NCBI RefSeq assembly: GCF_040954835.1
Contig: NC_090704.1
Location: 13,351,501 to 13,415,500, forward strand
Direction of reading: 5' to 3'
DNA from: Lepisosteus oculatus
Lineage: Eukaryota; Chordata; Actinopteri; Semionotiformes; Lepisosteidae
DNA length: 64,000 bases
The notes beneath the pieces are model-generated. The model saw only the letters and a program-made list of their open reading frames with translations, did no database searches and was not told the DNA's origin. Positions within the stretch are counted from its first letter, which is position 1; every line of letters starts with the position of its first letter. The position numbers and the translations under genes are program-made. Of this stretch, positions 59,579-64,000 are shown in pieces.

Positions 59579-62500
59579 ATGGCCATCATGGACTATTGAA
59601 TCACAGAGGCAGCAATATGCCTCCATATGCTCTATGTCAATCACTTTTGAAAAGATACAGTTTGCAACAGAATGTGAGATTGCTGCTTCCTTTCCCAAAG
59701 ATGCATTGCACCCAGTTTTATATTCTTTAAAGTACAGAATACATTATTTTTTAAAGTTAAATATTTCATTTATAGCAGGACAAGAAGGAAGCTCTACTCT
59801 TTTCATATCTGGAAGTCTTGACATTCAACAGGTAACAGAAACACTTACTAGTAATCTCATTATTTTGTTTCATTTCATTACTTTTCCAGATAATTGAAGG
59901 AAATAAAAATGCCTATGATATTGTGCTGAAGGACCTGGAGCCTCCCATCATTGCAAGATTTGTGCGATTCATGCCCGTGATGGATCACTCAATGAATGTG
60001 TGTATGAGGGTGGAACTCTACGGATGTGAATGGTTAGGTGAGATAAGACTTCTCTTTTATCAGAAAGTTTTGGTTTAAACTGTCTCCCAAGAAAGGGAAA
60101 TTTCCCATGTTTGTGCCCTTTGCTCCTAACTCCGTAATGTCTGTAATTTTGCATTTGTTTCTGGAAAAGTAAAGATTATGTAAGCAGTATTTTTATTTTT
60201 AGGCAGATGGATGCACAGTTTTTTTCTAAATTGATGTGAAGAGAATTTCCTTATGGAAATACTCCCAAAGCAAAGTTGACGAATTGCAAGCAGACTGTGT
60301 GCATCATAGTTGCAGAAGACAGGATTAAGCAAATGAAAGATATAAAAAAAAACTAAACCTTTAACAGGGAATTAGAGTAAAAGAGAAATCAGTTTCCTTT
60401 ATGTTGTACTGTGTTATTGTAACTGGGGTATAAATCACTCCAGTTCTGGCACTGCTGCTCTTTGCACAAGATAAATGATGACTTAAGACCATCCTGCTCT
60501 GCAGATAAAAATGGCATAAATTCCTCTGTCATTCAGTTATTGAAACTAAGTATTTTTTAAATAGTACGTTTCTTTTTTTCTGCTTTTTAGTAGCTGCTTA
60601 GTACTTTGGGAATTTCATTCACAATATCTTGGCACTCACACATTTGTCTTACTTTTACCTGAAGTTCCATTTTTCTTTCAATACTGTCATGATTTATACT
60701 TCTGCACAGATGGCCTGGTGTCTTACAATGTGCCAGCAGGACAACAGATGATCTCACAAGGAAATCAACTCACCTACCTAAATGACTCAGTTTACGATGG
60801 GGCAGTGGGATACAGGTGTGTCACCATTTTATTAACGTTTCATCCAATTTTCTTTGGTATGATGAAAAATGTTAATTGTTGGGTTGTTATTACTGGCTTA
60901 TAAAAACATTTAAATTGGAGGTATAGAACTAAATAATTAACAAGATAGTTTATGTGCATAAAGCAGAAGAAACCTTTGAATTTAAAGGAATGAGTGGATT
61001 GGCAAGCTAAATGTCTTTAGAAACTTTAATGCTTTCCAATAATTATTCACTATGTGAGAAAAGCTGTTGTAATCTCTCATGAGCTGACTTGGAAAATATA
61101 TTCCAAAATATAATATATAAAAATTGGTTTGTATTACAGCCTGTGCTTGTAAGGAGCTCACAGGAAAAAAGGATCACATTCAAATAGAACTGTAAAGTGA
61201 GTTACTGTAAGCACAGTGGTAATAAAGCATTCCTTCAGTTAATAATTCAAATGTTTGAAATTTAACTTTTATCTGCATGTTCTTATATATTATGATACTT
61301 TCATGTGTGCATTTCAGTGTGTTTATATCTGTTCTTTTTGCAAACGACTGAGATTTTACTCATATATAGGAATGTTTGGGTTTTTTTTTTTCATTTTTGA
61401 ATGCCTTTGTAAACGAGTACCTTCATCTCAATAGGTCACCTAGTAAATCAGTTTTGTCTTTCTCTCAGTATGACAGAAGGCCTTGGCCAACTGACTGATG
61501 GCATGTGTGGCCTGGATGACTTCACTCAGAGCCACATCTACAACGTCTGGCCTGGCTATGACTATGTGGGCTGGACAAACGAGAGCTTCCCCAGTAATTA
61601 CGTGGAAATAATGTTCGAGTTTGATCGAATACGCAATTTCACAACCATGAAGGTGCTAAATTGCCTCGAATTTACTGCCACATTCTTTTTATTGGCGGGG
61701 AATAGGGCTCTGGCTTGCAAAAAAAGTTTTTTAGTCTGCTACTTTTTTAATATGTTACAATATAAAGTATAGAACAAGAACAGTACATGTTTACAAAGAA
61801 CTGTTTCTCTGTTGTATTGTTGTAGGTTCACTGTAACAACATGTTTGTGAAAAGGGTGAAGACGTTCAAGCGAGTGGACTGTTACTTTCGCTCAGACACC
61901 AATGACTGGGAGCCCAATCCCCTTTCCTTCAACCCTGTGGTGGACGACGTCAACCCCAGTGCCCGCTTTGTCACCGTGTCTCTTCAGAATCACATGGCCA
62001 GTGCCATCAAGTGCCAGTACTACTTTGCTGATGTCTGGATGATGTTCAGTGAAATTACATTCCAGTCAGGTAAGGCATCTGGAACCTTAAATCACTAATC
62101 AAAGAATCATCTGCTAATTTTAAAAAAAGAACAGCCTGCCAGTCATTTACAATTATCATATAAGTATCATTTTCTACAGTATATTTAACTGTTTTCATTT
62201 AGGGTGGTTAGCATAGCTGTCTCACTGCAGTGCTGGGGCCCTAGGTTCAATTCTGGACCTGAGTAGCTAGCTGTGTGGACTCTGTATGTTCTCCATGTGT
62301 TTGTGTGGGTTTTCTCTGAGTACTCCGGTTTCCTCCCACAGTCCAAAAACATACTGGTAGGTTAATTGGCTTCTGGGAAAATTGGCCCAGTTGTGAGTGT
62401 GTGCGTTTGTGTCTGTCTGCCCAATGACAGACTGGGCATCCTGCCCAGGGTGTACCCTGCCCAGGGTGCACCCATTGCTTGCCGGATTAGACTCCAGCTC

Positions 62501-64000
62501 CCATGAGTGACTTTGAATTGGACGAAGCGGTTAGAAAATGGATGGATGTTTCCAATTATATCTCTAAATATATAAAATGATTGTTGAAGTATTTAAACCC
62601 AGAATTGACAGCTGATCATTAATAAACTAACACTCTCTTTGTTTTATCAGACACTGCAGTTTATAACACAACATTAGCACCACCAAACACTCTCCCAGGG
62701 ACACCAACCAGCACTCAGCCAGGTAAAGAGCATTTAGTATTGAAGTCTTTGGATCTTGATAATAGTTTCCTCACTTTTCAAAGAGGGTATGTATTCCTCC
62801 TTACTTTGTACAACAATACATAGCTTCATTCGGGTTGAAGTTCCATGTTGTTGTTTTTTTTTCCTAAGGGGATGACCCAACTCACAAAGTAGATGACAGT
62901 AACACGCGTATTCTGATCGGCTGTTTGGTGGCTATCATCTTTATCCTGGTAGCCATTATTGTCATCATCTTGTGGCGACAGGTCTGGCAGAAGATGCTGG
63001 AGAAGGTAGGGAAATATCAGTGTGTGGGAAGCAAAGTATTATGGCAGGCATTGAAGTCAGTGCAATAGGAGGAGGAGGGAAACAACAGCTAGCATTTAGA
63101 TTTAATCTACAGCGTGCCATATTTATAAAGATGACACCTGTGGAAATGTTTGCTTAGAGTGTGCATTTGGTCCCTTTGTCCCTAGAAGCTGACCCTACTA
63201 CACCTCTAGAGAAGTAGGAAGTTGTTATTCAGAGTGCTCGTAAGTTTGTCTTCTTCACTCAGCGTCCTTTTTCTAGGCTTCTCGCCGGATGCTGGATGAT
63301 GAACTAACTGCTAGTCTGTCAATACAGAGTGAAACCTTCACCTATAACAACAACAACCACTCCTCACCGCCCAGTGAACAGGAATCCAACTCCACATATG
63401 AGAGAATATTCCCTCTGGGGCCTGACTACCAGGAGCCCTCCCGTCTCATCAGAAAGCTTCCCGAGTTCTCTCAGTCAATGGAGGAAGCTGGTAAGTCCAT
63501 CGCAGAGCAGACAAAATACTCATAAAACTGCATAAAGAAGCAAATGAAAGAAACAACCAGATGAAGTAGCATCTTGTTTCAAAATCTGAGGCAGCCAGTG
63601 CACCAAACAATACACAATAAAGATACTGTTTTCCTAAAGCCTTTGCATGAGTTAGAATAATAACTCGGTATTTCAAATTCTGTGAGAACAGTTCCTGGAC
63701 TCCTTTTATTTGAATGCTGAAAGCCCTACTGAGGCAATAGACACCTTGAAGCTGAGATGCCCTTGACTTGCCTTGGCAGCTGAGGTAATCTCATTTAGGC
63801 AGGAAGAAAATGTGCGAGTTGGCACATTTCTAAGCGGGGCAAAGACATAGAAAAATAAACATGTTAAAACTACTGAAATTAAATTCATCAGAGCCTTATG
63901 GGAGACTCAAGGTTATGGCATGGCCTTATAATCTGTGAATAAGGGTGTGGCTCCGTCTTTGTTCGCATGTCCCAGCAGGCACCAGTGGGGCAGCGAAGTC
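50207..64000 (+). CDS. DDR2: DDR2, discoidin domain receptor tyrosine kinase 2, N-terminal part (runs off the right edge)
   Basis: Type I membrane receptor for fibrillar collagen. Exons in the window: 50207-50288, 58495-58597, 59031-59262, 59890-60037, 60710-60815, 61469-61652, 61826-62069, 62651-62722, 62869-63005, 63277-63490, 63979-64000 (partial); 1544 nt, 514 codons. Signal peptide residues 1-23 (core [11 protein letters not shown]), discoidin domain about 30-185, discoidin-like domain about 189-366, linker, transmembrane helix about 405-426 ([19 protein letters not shown]), start of the juxtamembrane region. Residues known to line the collagen trench of human DDR2 are all at the same numbers: W52, T56, D69, R105, E113, N175, with the C73-C177 bridge; the N213 glycosylation site is kept. 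The kinase domain is beyond 64000. The intron after exon 3 uses a GC donor. Confidence 0.97.
53390..53520 (+). repeat. Interspersed repeat, 'TTGTTCCA' family copy 3 (DDR2 intron 1)
   Basis: CTCATTTGGTCATTTGTAGC, TTTTCTTGAAAGAAGCTTCA and AGGCTGAGTAGCTTATTACA. Shares the TTTTCTTGAA...GGGTAGCTT order with the other two copies. Confidence 0.45.
54096..54150 (+). repeat. Fragment of the ACACCTGAAGAA repeat family (DDR2 intron 1)
   Basis: ACACCTGAAGAATAAACCTC followed by TTCCTTTACAGCCTGCAACT. It looks like the two ends of the repeat joined by an internal deletion. Confidence 0.5.
55990..56190 (+). pseudogene. Tc1-type transposase fossil
   Basis: Three motifs in order, in shifted frames: YQILEENLL (about 56014-56040), DNFPKH (about 56069-56086; Tc1 has DNDPKH) and [10 protein letters not shown] (about 56118-56147; Tc1 has vlxWPSQSPDLNP). 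Stops and frameshifts between them show decay. Terminal repeats were not found. Confidence 0.65.
56700..57415 (-). mobile_element. L2-clade LINE 3' end
   Basis: Minus-strand frame reads [60 protein letters not shown] and, after a frameshift, [16 protein letters not shown] and [16 protein letters not shown]: the C-terminal end of L2-type ORF2. The 3' tail TGTAAAGTGTTTTGAAAAGC and TTTATTATTATT follows at 56770-56700. 5' truncated. Confidence 0.88.
58495..58597 (+). CDS. DDR2: DDR2 coding exon 2
   Basis: Acceptor GATATTTTAG; residues 28-61 plus two bases of Arg62: [13 protein letters not shown] then [16 protein letters not shown]. Contains the collagen-contact residues W52 and T56. Donor GTATGT. 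Confidence 0.96.
59031..59262 (+). CDS. DDR2: DDR2 coding exon 3
   Basis: Acceptor CTTTTCCCATCAG; residues 62-139: [54 protein letters not shown]. Contains D69, C73, R105 and E113. The exon ends CAG|GCGAGT: a GC donor, the only non-GT donor in the three genes. Confidence 0.96.
59266..59577 (+). mobile_element. tRNA-type SINE with L2-like tail (DDR2 intron 3)
   Basis: A B-box-like GGGTTCGATCC at about 59297, then GACCTTCCACTG; the tail TGTAAAGCGCTTTGAGAAGC then ATTAAATAC leads into (ATT)n. The tail equals the 3' end of the L2 LINE at 56700. It starts about 30 bases after the GC donor and fills half of the 627-bp intron. Confidence 0.65.
59531..59577. repeat. (ATT)n microsatellite
   Basis: About 15 uninterrupted ATT units at the end of the SINE tail. 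Gives rise to artefact open frames of poly-Leu and poly-Ile. Confidence 0.97.
59890..60037 (+). CDS. DDR2: DDR2 coding exon 4
   Basis: Acceptor CTTTTCCAG; residues 140-188: [45 protein letters not shown]. Contains N175 and C177. Donor GTGAGA. Confidence 0.96.
60710..60815 (+). CDS. DDR2: DDR2 coding exon 5
   Basis: Acceptor ACTTCTGCACAG; residues 189-223: [20 protein letters not shown] then [16 protein letters not shown]213 (NDS) corresponds to a human glycosylation site. Donor GTGTGT. Confidence 0.95.
61469..61652 (+). CDS. DDR2: DDR2 coding exon 6
   Basis: Acceptor TTCTCTCAG; residues 224-285: [49 protein letters not shown]. Cys237 stands where human has Ser. Donor GTGCTA. Confidence 0.96.
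61826..62069 (+). CDS. DDR2: DDR2 coding exon 7
   Basis: Acceptor TTGTTGTAG; residues 286-366: [60 protein letters not shown] then ITFQS. Donor GTAAGG. Confidence 0.97.
62203..62548 (+). mobile_element. tRNA-derived SINE with ATGGATGG tail (DDR2 intron 7)
   Basis: GGTGGTTAGCATAGCTGTCT (A box region), GGTTCAATTCTGGACC (B box), body CTCCGGTTTCCTCCCACAGT, TTGGACGAAGCGGTTAG, tail AAATGGATGGATG. This layout is a common vertebrate/fish tRNA SINE; the GCGG..AAATGGATGGATG end resembles the 3' end of Rex1-type LINEs. Confidence 0.85.
62651..62722 (+). CDS. DDR2: DDR2 coding exon 8
   Basis: 72 nt, acceptor GTTTTATCAG, residues 367-390: a Thr/Pro-rich linker, [18 protein letters not shown] then PTSTQP. 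Poorly conserved in sequence but the same place and phase as in human. Donor GTAAAG. Confidence 0.9.
62869..63005 (+). CDS. DDR2: DDR2 coding exon 9 (transmembrane)
   Basis: Acceptor TTTTTTTCCTAAG; residues 391-436: [31 protein letters not shown] and MLEK. The transmembrane helix is nearly identical to human. Donor GTAGGG. Confidence 0.96.
63277..63490 (+). CDS. DDR2: DDR2 coding exon 10
   Basis: Acceptor CCTTTTTCTAG; residues 437-507: [44 protein letters not shown]. Cytoplasmic juxtamembrane region with its tyrosines. Donor GTAAGT. Confidence 0.96.
63979..64000 (+). CDS. DDR2: DDR2 coding exon 11, partial at window edge
   Basis: Acceptor GTCCCAGCAG at 63978; joins to GTSGAAK (human GCSGVVK). 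Only 22 bases are inside the window. Confidence 0.85.

Noticed and set aside
59389-59730. Open frames with long runs of Leu or Ile on both strands
   Set aside because: They come from reading through the (ATT)n microsatellite at the end of a SINE.
62247-62471. 74-codon minus-strand open frame
   Set aside because: Antisense of a tRNA-derived SINE.

Overview
The window is vertebrate nuclear DNA, most likely from a ray-finned fish. It is AT-rich, its genes are split by GT-AG introns, and it carries fish-type repeats: a 5S-rRNA-derived SINE3 family, an L2-type LINE end, a Rex1-type LINE, Tc1 relics and tRNA-derived SINEs. The gene order UHMK1 - UAP1 - DDR2 is the same as on human chromosome 1q23. 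A non-teleost lineage such as gar or bowfin is only a guess from the general look of the repeats.

Layout: 1-4900 is intergenic repeat relics (a Rex1-like LINE end at about 2085-2660 and a Tc1 element at 3555-4852). UHMK1 lies on the minus strand (coding 12556 down to 5735, eight exons, all found; 431 codons if the upstream ATG is used). It is followed by about 2.4 kb of shared 5' flank between two divergent genes, ending in a promoter/noncoding exon 1 region for UAP1 near 14790-15250. UAP1 is on the plus strand (coding 16205-27098, ten coding exons, 518 codons, complete). Next come about 23 kb of sparse intergenic DNA with three SINE3 copies and few other recognisable signals. DDR2 begins at 50207 on the plus strand and runs off the right edge: exons 1-10 and the first 22 bases of exon 11 are present (514 codons: signal peptide, discoidin domain, discoidin-like domain, transmembrane helix, part of the juxtamembrane region). 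The kinase domain lies outside.

All exon joins given here were checked by reading frame, splice dinucleotides and similarity to remembered mammalian proteins; no alignment program was run. The three genes do not form a pathway: a nuclear RNA-splicing-linked kinase, the last enzyme of UDP-GlcNAc synthesis in the cytosol, and a collagen receptor kinase.

The most interesting points are a conserved 42-nt cassette exon in UAP1 that corresponds to the human AGX1/AGX2 alternative segment, a GC-AG intron in DDR2, an upstream reading frame overlapping the DDR2 start, a near-perfect hairpin of two head-to-head repeat copies in a UHMK1 intron, a 612-bp inverted-repeat element flanked by TTAA-like sites in another UHMK1 intron, and an exact UPRE-type motif upstream of UAP1. 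I see no previously undescribed system such as a defence island or gene cluster.
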